Notes under the pieces: model-generated
Database searches by the model: none
The model's input: the letters and a program-made list of their open reading frames with translations, nothing else
Told to the model about the DNA's origin: nothing
Program-made: the position numbers and the translations under genes
NCBI RefSeq assembly: GCF_000969835.1
Contig: NZ_KQ033912.1
Span: 1,539,961-1,603,960, forward strand
Source of the DNA: Parabacteroides goldsteinii DSM 19448 = WAL 12034
GTDB lineage: Bacteria; Bacteroidota; Bacteroidia; Bacteroidales; Tannerellaceae
Length of the DNA: 64,000 nt
Reading direction: 5' to 3'
Part shown: positions 6,616 to 16,700 of the stretch, in pieces
How positions within the stretch are numbered: position 1 is the first letter of the stretch
Layout of the letters: each line of letters starts with the position of its first letter

Positions 6616-7818
6616 ATGTATAGAACACTCAACATATATATATTATCTGTAATATACTTGTTTTTAATCGGTTGCAACAAACCGATTCCTAAGAAAGCAT
6701 TAAAATTAGAGTTAGAGAATATAAAAAAAGTAGAAATTAAAAACGAATATCCTCAAATTATCAATACAAGTGAAGCCAAAGATATTTCTACAAAGCAATT
6801 GACAGACTGTATTTCAAATATAGACTATATAGCGCTTGACTCTGAACATCTAATTGGAGAAATTAGAAAAATGATTATCACAGAAAGTAAAATATATATT
6901 ATGGATTCCTTTCTATCACAGCAAGTTTTTGTTTTTGATAAACAAGGAAAACTTTTATTCCGCATAGACGAAAAGGGTAATGGACCTGAGGAATTTATCA
7001 GTATTTGGGATATGCAAGTTAATGAATCAAAAAAAGAAATCTTACTAAATGATGCCTTAGGATTATCTTATATCTATTATTCAACAGAAGATGGTAGTTT
7101 CATAAAAAGAGAGAGAGGCATTCAGAATTGCTATTTAGCCAATATAAATAATATATACATTAATATGTTATCATACGGACAAGATTTTAACGATAAAGAA
7201 AGTTGGCAATTACTAATAACAGATAAAGACTCTATTCTATATAAAGGTTTTCAATTAGAAGAATTACAAAAAAACAATTTTATAGAAAACAGTATATCTT
7301 ATGACTTTGAAAATAAACTAATATATACCCCTACTTATTCAGACACAATATATCAATTTTGTGAAAATATATCATTCATTCCAAAGTTTGTAATCAAACA
7401 AAACAAAAGTATTTGGAATAAGCATAATGAAAACATGACATATGCAGAAATATGTAAACTAATCAAAGAGAATAATTACACATTATTTACCGGCAATATT
7501 ATTGATTCAGAGAGATATATGCTTTTCACGACCAATGAAGAATATAAAGGAGGAATAATCAAACAACCATATATTTGGGACAAAATAAATAAGATATCAT
7601 ATAGATGGGATTCAAAAACAATTATCTCGAAAGAAAATATTCGTGATGTCATAACTATACCTTTAACGTCTTATAACGATAGATTTTACGGGATTTTTCA
7701 AATAGGAAAAGATCCTGAACTGAAAAGTATCTCCCCTAAACTAGCAAAATTATTACCTAAAGATGTTGAAAATGCGAATCCAATCATAGTTGCATATCAA
7801 TTTAAAGATATTCACTAA
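6616..7818 (+). CDS. Six-bladed beta-propeller lipoprotein 3
   Basis: 400 residues from the chosen start. An ATG 39 bases further upstream (6577) lies inside the loop and stem of the hairpin, so the internal ATG (MYRTLNIYIL) is preferred. It gives a normal signal peptide with lipobox LIGC. The motif FRIDEKGNGPEEFISIWDM is a clear G-x-GPEEF signature of Bacteroidetes six-bladed propellers. The coding sequence is very AT-rich. It follows NVEALA-like peptide 3 and is probably its cognate partner. Confidence 0.75.
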   Translation: MYRTLNIYILSVIYLFLIGCNKPIPKKALKLELENIKKVEIKNEYPQIINTSEAKDISTKQLTDCISNIDYIALDSEHLIGEIRKMIITESKIYIMDSFLSQQVFVFDKQGKLLFRIDEKGNGPEEFISIWDMQVNESKKEILLNDALGLSYIYYSTEDGSFIKRERGIQNCYLANINNIYINMLSYGQDFNDKESWQLLITDKDSILYKGFQLEELQKNNFIENSISYDFENKLIYTPTYSDTIYQFCENISFIPKFVIKQNKSIWNKHNENMTYAEICKLIKENNYTLFTGNIIDSERYMLFTTNEEYKGGIIKQPYIWDKINKISYRWDSKTIISKENIRDVITIPLTSYNDRFYGIFQIGKDPELKSISPKLAKLLPKDVENANPIIVAYQFKDIH

Positions 7819-7849
7819 AAATATATTTTCACAAAATCAATTGAAATAT

Positions 7850-9856
7850 ATGAAGCAATTGTTTTTTTTGCTGTTCGGCATATTAGTCATTCTTTTACAA
7901 ACAGCCTGTCAATCAAAAATTGACAAGCAACTGGACATGCCCCTTAGTCTAGCCGGAGACAACCGGAAAGAAATGGAAAAAATATTAGATCATTATAAAA
8001 ATGATCCGGAAAAACTCGCTGCTGCCCGTTTTCTAATAATGAATATGCCTGGCCATTCAGGTGTTAACCAATCAAATATAGAAAAACTACAACCTTTTTA
8101 TTTGAAGTACGTAGATATATCAAAACAACATAATTGGAAGCGTTCATCCGAATGGCAAAAAGAAATCGACTCTCTTTGGAGAAATGAGAAAACAAAAATC
8201 CATCCGTCTTTATTTAATAAAAAAGCGGATATCCAAACCATTAATGCAGACTGGCTTATCAACGAAATAGACCGTTCTTTCAATGCTTGGAAAGAGAATG
8301 TATATACACAGAGTGATACTTTTGATGATTTCTGCAAATATATCCTTCCCTATCGTTTTGCCGAAGGAATTTGTCTGGACGAGAGCCGGGATACTTTTTA
8401 CAAACGACATGCTCGTATATTCAACGATATTAATAAAGATTTCAGAGTAGTGACCGACTCTTTACATCAAATATATAGCGACCTTATGCATAATAACTGG
8501 GCCGCTGCCTCCATGCCTATTTGCAACGCTGCCACTTTCGAACAAATAAAACGAGGTTCATGCGACGATAAAGCCTGGTATAACTGCCTGATGATGTCTG
8601 CACTCGGCATGGGAGTCGCTATCGACTTCGTGCCGGAATGGGGGAACCGCTCCGGGGGGCATAGCTGGAACAGCCTGATCGTTGGCGGAGAGTCATATCC
8701 CTTCGAACCGTTTTGGGACGATGACCGGTGGAAATACAAGGAGATTTACAATAATGAGTGTTTTGATTTGAAGTGGGGAAAATTCAGACTTCCGAAAGTG
8801 TACCGGCATACGTTCGAACATTATTTTTCCGGTCCGTTGGGTAATGAGGCGGTTGCTAGAGAAGATATTCCTTCTCTATTCAAAAATCCATTTATGAAGG
8901 ATGTTTCTTCTGAATATTTCCAGACAACAGATGTGAAAATAACTATTACGGAGCCTATTCCCGAAAACACACGTTATTGCTATCTATGCGTTTTCGGAGC
9001 AAAAGAATGGCAACCCGTGCAATGGGGTAAAATCGAATGGAACAAAAAGGTGACTTTCAAAGGGATGGGTAGGGATATCGTTTACCTGCCTATGTTCTAC
9101 CAAAATGGTGTTTTAACACCTGCCGCATCTGCTTTTATCCTGACTAAAGACGGTAATTGCGAAAAACTGGAATGCAAAGAGGAGAAAATGCCGGTTACCG
9201 TACGAAACTATACCGCCTATCTGTATCCTGAAGAGATTTCCGAAGCGAAAGAGACGCTGGTCGGGGCTTATCTCACAGGATGCAATGATTTGAATACCTT
9301 AGCCGCTGATACCTTATATATGATGACAGACAGCATGGATACATGGGAAAATGAGATCAATCTTCCTGTTTCTCAAAAATACAGATATATACAATTAATA
9401 TCTCCCAAAGACTCACTGGCACTCTGTGAAATATCTTTCTATGAACAGAATAAAGAGGATAAACCGATTCAAGGTGTAAAAGTGTCAGCCGATATCACAC
9501 CGCTTGGTGATGGAGAGGAACTGAACATGGTTACCGACAGTCGTTCTGCCACTGGTTTCAGAGGCAGGTTCAACAACCCGGAAGATGGGAAAAATACACT
9601 TTGGTTTGATTTGGGTGCCCCCAAGTCAATCTGTAGAATTTCATATATTCCCTATACAAAAAATTATTTACCTAAAGATATAGACATAGAATTATGGTAT
9701 TGGGATAATCAATGGGTTAAAGGTGGTAGTTTAAAAGGTGATTACAATTTTATGACTTTTGAAAATATACCTGGAGGGACTATTTACAGAGTAAAGGTAA
9801 AAGGGACAAATGATCGTATCTTTGCCTATAAAAATGGTATTATTCGTTGGTATTAA
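7850..9856 (+). CDS. Transglutaminase-like lipoprotein with C-terminal sandwich domain
   Basis: 668 residues from the ATG at 7850, giving signal peptide MKQLFFLLFGILVILLQTAC with lipobox QTAC. An in-frame ATG 60 bases upstream overlaps the previous gene and is rejected. Residues about 220-310 fit a transglutaminase-like core: Cys in KRGSCDDKAWYNCLMMSALG, His in RSGGHSWNSL, Asp candidates in FEPFWDDDRW. The C-terminal part (about 510-668) has a discoidin-like look (TGFRGRFNNPEDGKNTLWFDLGAPKSICRISYIPYT). The family acts on peptide bonds or Gln side chains. Here it may crosslink, cleave or anchor NVEALA products on the cell surface (inference). It is co-transcribed with the signal peptidase that starts 2 bp later. 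Confidence 0.7.
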   Translation: MKQLFFLLFGILVILLQTACQSKIDKQLDMPLSLAGDNRKEMEKILDHYKNDPEKLAAARFLIMNMPGHSGVNQSNIEKLQPFYLKYVDISKQHNWKRSSEWQKEIDSLWRNEKTKIHPSLFNKKADIQTINADWLINEIDRSFNAWKENVYTQSDTFDDFCKYILPYRFAEGICLDESRDTFYKRHARIFNDINKDFRVVTDSLHQIYSDLMHNNWAAASMPICNAATFEQIKRGSCDDKAWYNCLMMSALGMGVAIDFVPEWGNRSGGHSWNSLIVGGESYPFEPFWDDDRWKYKEIYNNECFDLKWGKFRLPKVYRHTFEHYFSGPLGNEAVAREDIPSLFKNPFMKDVSSEYFQTTDVKITITEPIPENTRYCYLCVFGAKEWQPVQWGKIEWNKKVTFKGMGRDIVYLPMFYQNGVLTPAASAFILTKDGNCEKLECKEEKMPVTVRNYTAYLYPEEISEAKETLVGAYLTGCNDLNTLAADTLYMMTDSMDTWENEINLPVSQKYRYIQLISPKDSLALCEISFYEQNKEDKPIQGVKVSADITPLGDGEELNMVTDSRSATGFRGRFNNPEDGKNTLWFDLGAPKSICRISYIPYTKNYLPKDIDIELWYWDNQWVKGGSLKGDYNFMTFENIPGGTIYRVKVKGTNDRIFAYKNGIIRWY

Positions 9857-9858
9857 GC

Positions 9859-10728
9859 ATGAAAAAGCATTGGAAAAAAATAGCGCAATATACTGTAGAC
9901 GTAACCTTTTGGTTATGTATGCTGGCTACGGCATGGTTCGCCACACAGGTCTTATTGTTTGCCTCTTTCAAAATCCCTAGTGATTCGATGGAACCGGAAT
10001 TAACTACCGGAGATAATATCCTGGTCTGGAAGCCAACGATCGGACCACGTATATTCAATCTGTTTGCTTCCATGCGAAATGAACAAACCGAGATTTATCG
10101 TATTCCCGGTTTCAAAAATATTAAACGCAATGACATTTTAGTCTTCAATTTTCCACACCCTAATAGTTGGGATAAAATAGAAATGCATATCCTCAAATAT
10201 TATATCAAACGATGCGTAGGATTACCTGGCGATACCCTCTCCATCCGAAATGGTTTTTTCCATGTAAACGGAATAAATACACCTCTTGGTAATACGGATT
10301 CGCAAAAAAAGATTGCCGTTACAGAAAAGTTTCAAGAGGGCATATTCCATAGTTTCCCCTATGATGGTACTATCGGCTGGAGCATCAAGGAGTTCGGACC
10401 GCTTCATATTCCCGCCAAAGGGGATTCGATCCGGATGAATCGGACAAACTTCGTTTTATATAAAAAGCTGATTGAATGGGAACAACAGGGAACTCTCGAA
10501 TACAAGGATTCCACATCTTTTCTTAATGGAAAACCGATCGACGGCTATCGTTTCTTGAAAAACTACTATTTTATGGCAGGCGATAACGGTATGAATTCGC
10601 AAGATTCGCGTTATTGGGGAATGTTGCCGGAAGAATATATCGTGGGAAAAGCTTGGATTATCTGGAAATCGGTCGATCCGTATACGGAGAAATTCAGGTG
10701 GGAACGATTCATGAAAATAATTCATTAA
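9859..10728 (+). CDS. lepB: Signal peptidase I (S26 family), locus-specific
   Basis: 289 residues from the ATG at 9859. One N-terminal membrane segment (about 10-38) is followed by box B IPSDSMEPEL with the catalytic Ser, box D YYIKRCVGLPGD with the catalytic Lys, and box E GDNGMNSQDSRYWGMLP. The periplasmic domain carries an insert between boxes D and E, as often in Bacteroidetes. It lies inside the NVEALA operon, not beside a housekeeping gene, so it may process the NVEALA precursors at their AxA motif (inference). It could also act generally. The gene is named by family only. Confidence 0.88.
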   Translation: MKKHWKKIAQYTVDVTFWLCMLATAWFATQVLLFASFKIPSDSMEPELTTGDNILVWKPTIGPRIFNLFASMRNEQTEIYRIPGFKNIKRNDILVFNFPHPNSWDKIEMHILKYYIKRCVGLPGDTLSIRNGFFHVNGINTPLGNTDSQKKIAVTEKFQEGIFHSFPYDGTIGWSIKEFGPLHIPAKGDSIRMNRTNFVLYKKLIEWEQQGTLEYKDSTSFLNGKPIDGYRFLKNYYFMAGDNGMNSQDSRYWGMLPEEYIVGKAWIIWKSVDPYTEKFRWERFMKIIH

Positions 10729-10739
10729 AGAGATTAATC

Positions 10740-12581
10740 ATGAAATACAGACAATACATAAGTTACTCATTACTCGCCATCAGCGGAATTTTTCTGCTGT
10801 GCACCGTTTTTGCCACCAACACAGGACTGGCTAACGGGCTGGTTACAGGGAAAGTTCTTTGGTTTCATCTGGCGATGTTGCTGCTGGCAGCATGCAGTCT
10901 GGTGGCGGCTGTTCTGATGAAACCGGCAAAGCCGTTTGACTTTTCGGTCGCAGACGGATTGGTGCTGGTTTTGGCGGCTATCGTTGCACTTACTTATAAC
11001 CGGCAGCTGGATCCCGAACCGGAGAAAATGTTGTTTGGCGGGCAATTAGTCGTATTGTGGTTTTTGCTGCGGTTCATATTGACAGGATGGCCGCAGTTAC
11101 AGTTATTTTTCCTGGCGGTGGTTGTTGCGACCGGAGGGATTGAAGCCGTGTCGGGAATGCGACAGTTACATGGATTCGAGGGATCTAACCATTCCTTGTT
11201 CAAGCTGACTGGGGATTTTTATAATCCGGGGCCTTATTCGGGGTATCTCGCAATCGTATTGCCGGTTTGCCTGTGGATGATCCTACGGCAAACAAAAATT
11301 TATCTGCATTACCTGGGATGGATCGGTTTGTTGGCAATCATTGTCGTGCTTCCTGCCGGGATGAGCCGGACGGCATGGATAGCGGCTGCCATTTCATGCG
11401 GATGGGTGTATTGGGTGCAACGGATCGGATGGGAAAAGACTAAAAGATACATTAATGGAAACCGGACCTTAACTATCGTATCTTCTATTTTGATCCTGAT
11501 CTCCATAGCCGGTGCATTGGCGGGTATTTATCTGCTAAAGAAAGATTCTGCCAATGGCCGGCTACTTTTATGGAAAGTGACGGGGCAAGCGATTAGGGAA
11601 CAGCCCTGGACAGGAACCGGGACGGGGGGTTTTCCGGCTGCTTATGCAGAAGCACAGGCGGAGTATTTTACTTCGGGAAAGGCTTCGGAGACAGAGATGC
11701 TGGTTGCCGGATGTCCGGAATACGGATTTAATGAATTCTTACAAATTGGTTTGGAGCAGGGGCTGGTGGGTTTAATGGTTTTTGTATTGTTGTTAAGCTA
11801 TTCCTTGTTCCGGGGGGTAAAAAACAGACAGGCGGGAGCGGCCGGAGGGATATTGGCGCTGATGGTGTTCAGCCTGGCATCGTATCCGTTGCAGTTGCCG
11901 GAGTTCTGGGTGGTGTTGGTGGTGTTGATGGGGGTGGCTAATAGTAAGACTCCGGTTAACGCTGATATTTCGGTTGACGCTGACACACCCCCTACCCCCT
12001 CTCGAGAGGGGAGGAAGATACTTTCTGTCGCTATGATAGGGGTGCTGGCTATATGTTGCGGGTGGATTTTCCGGCAGCAGAAAGGGTATTATGAAGGATA
12101 TAAAAAATGGAATACGTTGAAGATGTTGCATCATAGTAAAGCTTATGAAGCGGCAGGTGAAGGATATGAGGAACTGGTGCCGTTGATGGGACATAAACCG
12201 GAATTCCTGTTCGAGACAGCACAATGTTTAAATAGGGCCGAACGATATACAGAAGCTAATAAGCTATTATATCGGGCTATGAAGTTAAGCGGTGATCCGA
12301 TGATACGTTACATAGCGGCGAAAAATGAGCAGTCGATGGGAAACTATCAAAAAGCGGAAAATTTATTGCTGCATGCGATCGATATGTTACCGGAACGGAT
12401 CTATCCGTATTACCTGCTTACCAAACTTTACTCAGAACCTACTTTCTTTCAGGAAGATAAGTTTATCAAAGCGGCTGACGCCGTACTGAAAAAAGAACCG
12501 AAAGTAGAGAGCACGGCTATCCGGGAAATGAGAACAGATGTTAAAAATATGCTCAACAACATACGATCAGATCGTAATTAA
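10740..12581 (+). CDS. O-antigen-ligase-like membrane protein with TPR domain 1
   Basis: 613 residues from the ATG at 10740, 11 bp after the signal peptidase stop. About ten hydrophobic segments cover residues 1-420. The Wzy_C-type loop includes NGRLLLWKVTGQAIREQPWTG and the following GTGGF. A linker with an odd 6-codon in-frame duplication and TPPTPSREG (about 405-425) precedes another membrane segment, then TPR-like helices (about 460-600: EFLFETAQCLNRAERYTEAN). The family transfers glycan or similar polymers to lipid or protein acceptors in the periplasm. No polysaccharide genes are nearby, so a peptide acceptor or substrate is possible. A paralogue lies at 21759-23588. Confidence 0.75.
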   Translation: MKYRQYISYSLLAISGIFLLCTVFATNTGLANGLVTGKVLWFHLAMLLLAACSLVAAVLMKPAKPFDFSVADGLVLVLAAIVALTYNRQLDPEPEKMLFGGQLVVLWFLLRFILTGWPQLQLFFLAVVVATGGIEAVSGMRQLHGFEGSNHSLFKLTGDFYNPGPYSGYLAIVLPVCLWMILRQTKIYLHYLGWIGLLAIIVVLPAGMSRTAWIAAAISCGWVYWVQRIGWEKTKRYINGNRTLTIVSSILILISIAGALAGIYLLKKDSANGRLLLWKVTGQAIREQPWTGTGTGGFPAAYAEAQAEYFTSGKASETEMLVAGCPEYGFNEFLQIGLEQGLVGLMVFVLLLSYSLFRGVKNRQAGAAGGILALMVFSLASYPLQLPEFWVVLVVLMGVANSKTPVNADISVDADTPPTPSREGRKILSVAMIGVLAICCGWIFRQQKGYYEGYKKWNTLKMLHHSKAYEAAGEGYEELVPLMGHKPEFLFETAQCLNRAERYTEANKLLYRAMKLSGDPMIRYIAAKNEQSMGNYQKAENLLLHAIDMLPERIYPYYLLTKLYSEPTFFQEDKFIKAADAVLKKEPKVESTAIREMRTDVKNMLNNIRSDRN

Positions 12582-12614
12582 TTTATTTATATGCTATTTA
12601 CGATAACATCGTAA
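12563..12614. promoter_or_regulatory. Two related palindromes, putative operator of the RND operon
   Basis: ACGAT-CAG-ATCGT (12563-12575) and TTACGAT-AAC-ATCGTAA (12598-12614) share 5-bp arms (7 bp in the second) around 3-nt spacers and lie 37 bp apart, start to start. The first overlaps the end of the ligase-like gene. The second ends 3 bp before the -7 boxes of the RND operon. Confidence 0.5.
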
Positions 12615-12617
12615 TAA

Positions 12618-12633
12618 TATTTTTGTATATTTG
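12618..12633 (+). promoter_or_regulatory. Tandem -7 boxes of the RND operon
   Basis: TATTTTTG (12618-12625) and TATATTTG (12626-12633) both match TAnnTTTG and abut one another, 27 bp before the adaptor start. Confidence 0.5.
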
Positions 12634-12660
12634 GAAATTAAAATTTGAATCATAGCTTAT

Positions 12661-13752
12661 ATGAATATGAAATACTACAATTTGCTGGCAATACTGCTCC
12701 TCTCCGGGATGATAGCCTGTTCCGGTGACAAAAAAGACAGCAGTGAAGGAGAAGAAACTGTTGAAACGGTTTTACCGGACGAAACCAACGAGGTGACCGT
12801 GATGACACTAAAGGCTACCGACTTCAACCATGAACTGGTGAGTAACGGCAAATTGTCGGCACGCCGCCATGTCGACCTGCGGTTTCAGTCGGCCGAACCG
12901 ATCGCTACGATTCATGTAAAGAACGGCGACCGGGTAAGCAAAGGACAAAAGCTGGCTGAATTGTCGACCTTCCGGCTGAAAAACAAAACGGCCACTTCCA
13001 AAGATGCCCTGGAACGGGCGAAACTGGAACTGCAAGACGTGCTGATCGGCCAGGGATATGCGCTGGCAGACTCGGCCAAAGTTCCTCCCGCCACCATGCA
13101 GCTTGTCCGGGTAAAGAGCGGTTACGATCAGGCGCTTATCCAATACCAGTTGGCAGAATATGAAGAACGGAATGCCGTACTGACGGCTCCTTTCGACGGT
13201 ATCGTTGCCAATCTGTTTGCCAAACAATATAATACAGCTTCTACCTCCGACATATTCTGCACGGTCATCGATCCGGGCAGCCTGGAAGCAGCGTTCACTG
13301 TTCTGGAGAGCGAACTGCCTCTGATCAAGAACGGCGACCGGGTGGAGGTCACTCCTTTTGCCCTGAACGACACAAAAGCCGAAGGACGCATCACCGAAAT
13401 AAACCCGCTGGTCGATGAAAACGGCATGGTGCAGGTGAAAGCGGCGGTAACGGACAGAGGGAAGTTATTCGAGGGAATGAACGTCCGTGTCAGCATCCAC
13501 CGTTCGCTGGGCAAACAACTGGTCGTACCGAAAAGCGCCGTCGTTCTCCGGTCCGGAAAGCAAGTGGTGTTCAAACTCGACAGCACCCGAACCAAGGCTA
13601 GCTGGGTATATGTACATACCGGTCTGGAAAATGCAGACAGCTACACGATTACAAGTTCGGAAGGGGACGGCCTGAAAGAGGATGATTTCGTCATTACCAG
13701 CGGTAATATCAATCTGGCACACGAGGCACCGGTAACGATAATTGAAAATTAA
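12661..13752 (+). CDS. RND periplasmic adaptor (membrane fusion) lipoprotein
   Basis: 363 residues with signal peptide and lipobox (MIAC, Cys about 20). A biotinyl-lipoyl half motif (VDLRFQSAEPIATIHVKNGDRVSKGQKLAEL) is followed by an alpha-hairpin, the second lipoyl half (AVLTAPFDGIVANLFAKQYN), a beta-barrel and a membrane-proximal domain ending in KEDDFVITSGNINLAHEAPV. It links the inner-membrane RND pump to the TolC protein. It is the first gene of a four-gene operon, with 9 bp to the next gene. The substrate is not known. Confidence 0.88.
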   Translation: MNMKYYNLLAILLLSGMIACSGDKKDSSEGEETVETVLPDETNEVTVMTLKATDFNHELVSNGKLSARRHVDLRFQSAEPIATIHVKNGDRVSKGQKLAELSTFRLKNKTATSKDALERAKLELQDVLIGQGYALADSAKVPPATMQLVRVKSGYDQALIQYQLAEYEERNAVLTAPFDGIVANLFAKQYNTASTSDIFCTVIDPGSLEAAFTVLESELPLIKNGDRVEVTPFALNDTKAEGRITEINPLVDENGMVQVKAAVTDRGKLFEGMNVRVSIHRSLGKQLVVPKSAVVLRSGKQVVFKLDSTRTKASWVYVHTGLENADSYTITSSEGDGLKEDDFVITSGNINLAHEAPVTIIEN

Positions 13753-13761
13753 AAATTTGTT

Positions 13762-16700
13762 ATGGTCAAATTCCTACTACAACGTCCTATCGCGGTACTG
13801 ATGGCTTTTACAGCCTGTTTTATCGTGGGGTTGGTGACTTACTTTACCATCCCGGTATCGTTGTTGCCCGATATTGCGATACCGGAGATCACCATACAGG
13901 TGTCCGGACAGAATACGTCGGCCCGCGAACTGGAGAATACGGTAGTCAAACCGATCCGGCAACAGCTGATGCAGGTGGCTGCCCTGCGCGATATACACAG
14001 TGAGACACGCGACGGTGCCGGCATCATCCGCCTGAGTTTCGACTTCGGGACTAACACGGACCTGGCATTCATCGAGGTGAACGAAAAGATAGATGCTGCC
14101 ATGAACTACCTGCCGCGCGAAATAGAACGTCCGCGGGTGATCAAGGCGAGCGCAACGGACATACCGGTCTTTTGCCTGAACCTAACACTGAAAACAGGTG
14201 ACAGCGAGGCTGCTTTTCTGGACCTTTGCCAGTTTGCCGAATCGGTTATCAAACGGCGTATCGAGCAGTTGCCGGAAGTGGCGATGGTAGATATCACGGG
14301 GATGATGAAACGGCAGTTGCAGATCGTGCCGGACATGAAAACACTGGAAATGGCCGGTATCACGCTGGATGACCTGGAATCGGCCCTGAATTCGAACAAT
14401 ATCGAGCCGGGAAGTATGACCGTACGGGACGGATATTATGAATACAACATCAAATTCTCAACTTTACTGCGCACACCGGAAGACGTACAAAATATCTATC
14501 TCCATAAAAATGACCGTATCTTCCAGCTGAAAGACCTGGCGAAAGTGGCAGTGGTACCGGAAAAGGAAACAGGTGCCTCACTTTCAAACGGAAAACGGGC
14601 GGTTACGCTGGCTGTGATCAAGCAGGCGGACGAGAATATGGATAACATGAAGGAGGCGTTGCAGGAAGTTACTGCGTATTTCGCAACGGTTTATCCGGAT
14701 ATAGAGTTCAGTGTCAGCCGGAACCAGACGGAGTTGCTGGATTATACAATTTCAAACCTGAAACAGAACCTGTCGCTCGGCTTTATATTTATATGTATAG
14801 TGGCTATCCTGTTTTTGGGGGATATCAAGAGTCCGGCAGTGATCGGCCTGAGTATGGTGGTCAGTCTGATTATCAGCTTCCTTTTCTTCTATATGTTCAA
14901 GATGTCGCTGAACATCATTTCCCTTTCCGGACTGATCCTGGCACTGGGTATGATGATCGACAGTTCGATCATTGTGACGGAGAATATCATGCAGTACCGG
15001 TCGAAAGGGTATACGCTGGAAGAGGCTTGTAACATGGGGACCAGCGAAGTGATCACCCCGATGCTGAGTTCCACACTGACGACAATCGCCGTATTTGTGC
15101 CGCTGGTATTCATGAGCGGTATCGCAGGGGCTATATTCTACGACCAGGCTTTCGCGGTGACGGTCGGACTGATGGTCTCCTATTTTACGGGTATCATGCT
15201 GCTTCCGGTACTCTACAAGCTGGTTTACAGCATTCCCGATATCAAACATACGGGATTCAATCTCCGGATCAACAACCTGATCAAAGAACATACGCTGGAT
15301 CGTTTCTACGATGCTGGAGTCAATTTCGTGTTCCGTCATAAAAAGTCGAATATCATATTTATCTTCGTTACATTGCCGTTATGCGCCCTGCTGTTTTATG
15401 AAGTACCTAAAAGCAGGATGCCTGAAATCGACCAGAACGAACTGATCGCCCATATCGAGTGGAACGAAAACATCCATATCGACGAAAACCGGGAACGGGT
15501 GGACAAACTGTTTGCCCAGATCGCAGACGATGTACAGGAATATACCTCCTATGTCGGTCAACAACAATTCCTGTTGAACCGCGACCGGGAACTGTCTTCT
15601 TCGGAAGCCGAATTATATTTCAAGACAGAAAAATCATCTGCCATCTCTCCCTTGCAGGTAAAGATCACGCAATGGTTGGATACTAATTATCCGCAGGCTG
15701 TATTCTCCTTCTCTCCGCCGATCACGGTGTTCGAAAAGTTGTTCGTGACGGGAGAAGCTGACGTGGTTGCAGAATTTTATGCCCGCAACAAAGCGGAAGC
15801 TCCGGAGGCTCAGGCATTGCACAAATTGGAATCGCAGATGAAAGCGTCTACCGGTATTGCACCGGTGGGAGTCGCCTTCGATAACCAACTGAATATATCG
15901 GTCGACAGGCAGAAGTTACTACTTTATAATGTAAATTACAATGAAGTATACCGCCTGCTGAAAACGGCTTTCAAAGAAAATGAAGTGGCGACCCTCCGTT
16001 CCTACCAGCAATATCTGCCGATTGCCCTGGCCGGCGACGGTAAGACGGTGAACGAAGTCTTACAGCAGACACTGGTCCGGACGCAGGCCGACAAAGAGGG
16101 AAAAAGCCAGTACATCCCGTTGCAGTCACTGGTTAAGGTGACGCAAGGGGAAGACCTGAAGACGGTTACTGCCGGTAAGAACGGCGAATATATCCCGTTC
16201 AGCTTCTATGATGTCAAGAAGGCGGAACCGTTGATGGAAGAGGTGAAGAAGTTAGGCGAACAGAACTGGGAGATCGATTTCTCCGGTAGTTTCTTCTCCA
16301 ACAAACAGATGTTGAATGAGTTGGTGGTGATCCTGCTGATCTCTATCCTGCTAATGTATTTCATCCTGGCAGCCCAGTTCGAAAGCTTTCTGCAGCCGCT
16401 GATCGTACTGATCGAGATTCCGATCGACGTAGCTGCATCACTGCTGGTACTCTGGATTTGCGGACATACGATGAACCTGATGAGTGCCATCGGTATCGTG
16501 GTAACCTGCGGTATCATTATAAACGACTCCATCCTGAAACTGGATGCGATCAATGAATTACGTAAGGAAGGTGTTCCGTTGATGGAAGCGATCCACGAAG
16601 CCGGCCGCCGCCGTCTGCGCCCGATCATCATGACTTCGCTGACCACCATCTTCGGTATGGTCCCATTGCTGTTCTCATTCGACATGGGTAGCGAGTTACA

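Noticed and set aside
10740..12581. Part of an O-antigen or capsule cluster
   Set aside because: No glycosyltransferase, flippase or sugar-nucleotide genes are present in the window; neighbours are peptide and export genes.
14752..15339. 195-residue minus-strand frame inside the first RND permease
   Set aside because: Antisense shadow of a strongly coding, conserved gene; low-complexity His/Asp/Gln composition typical of a reverse frame.
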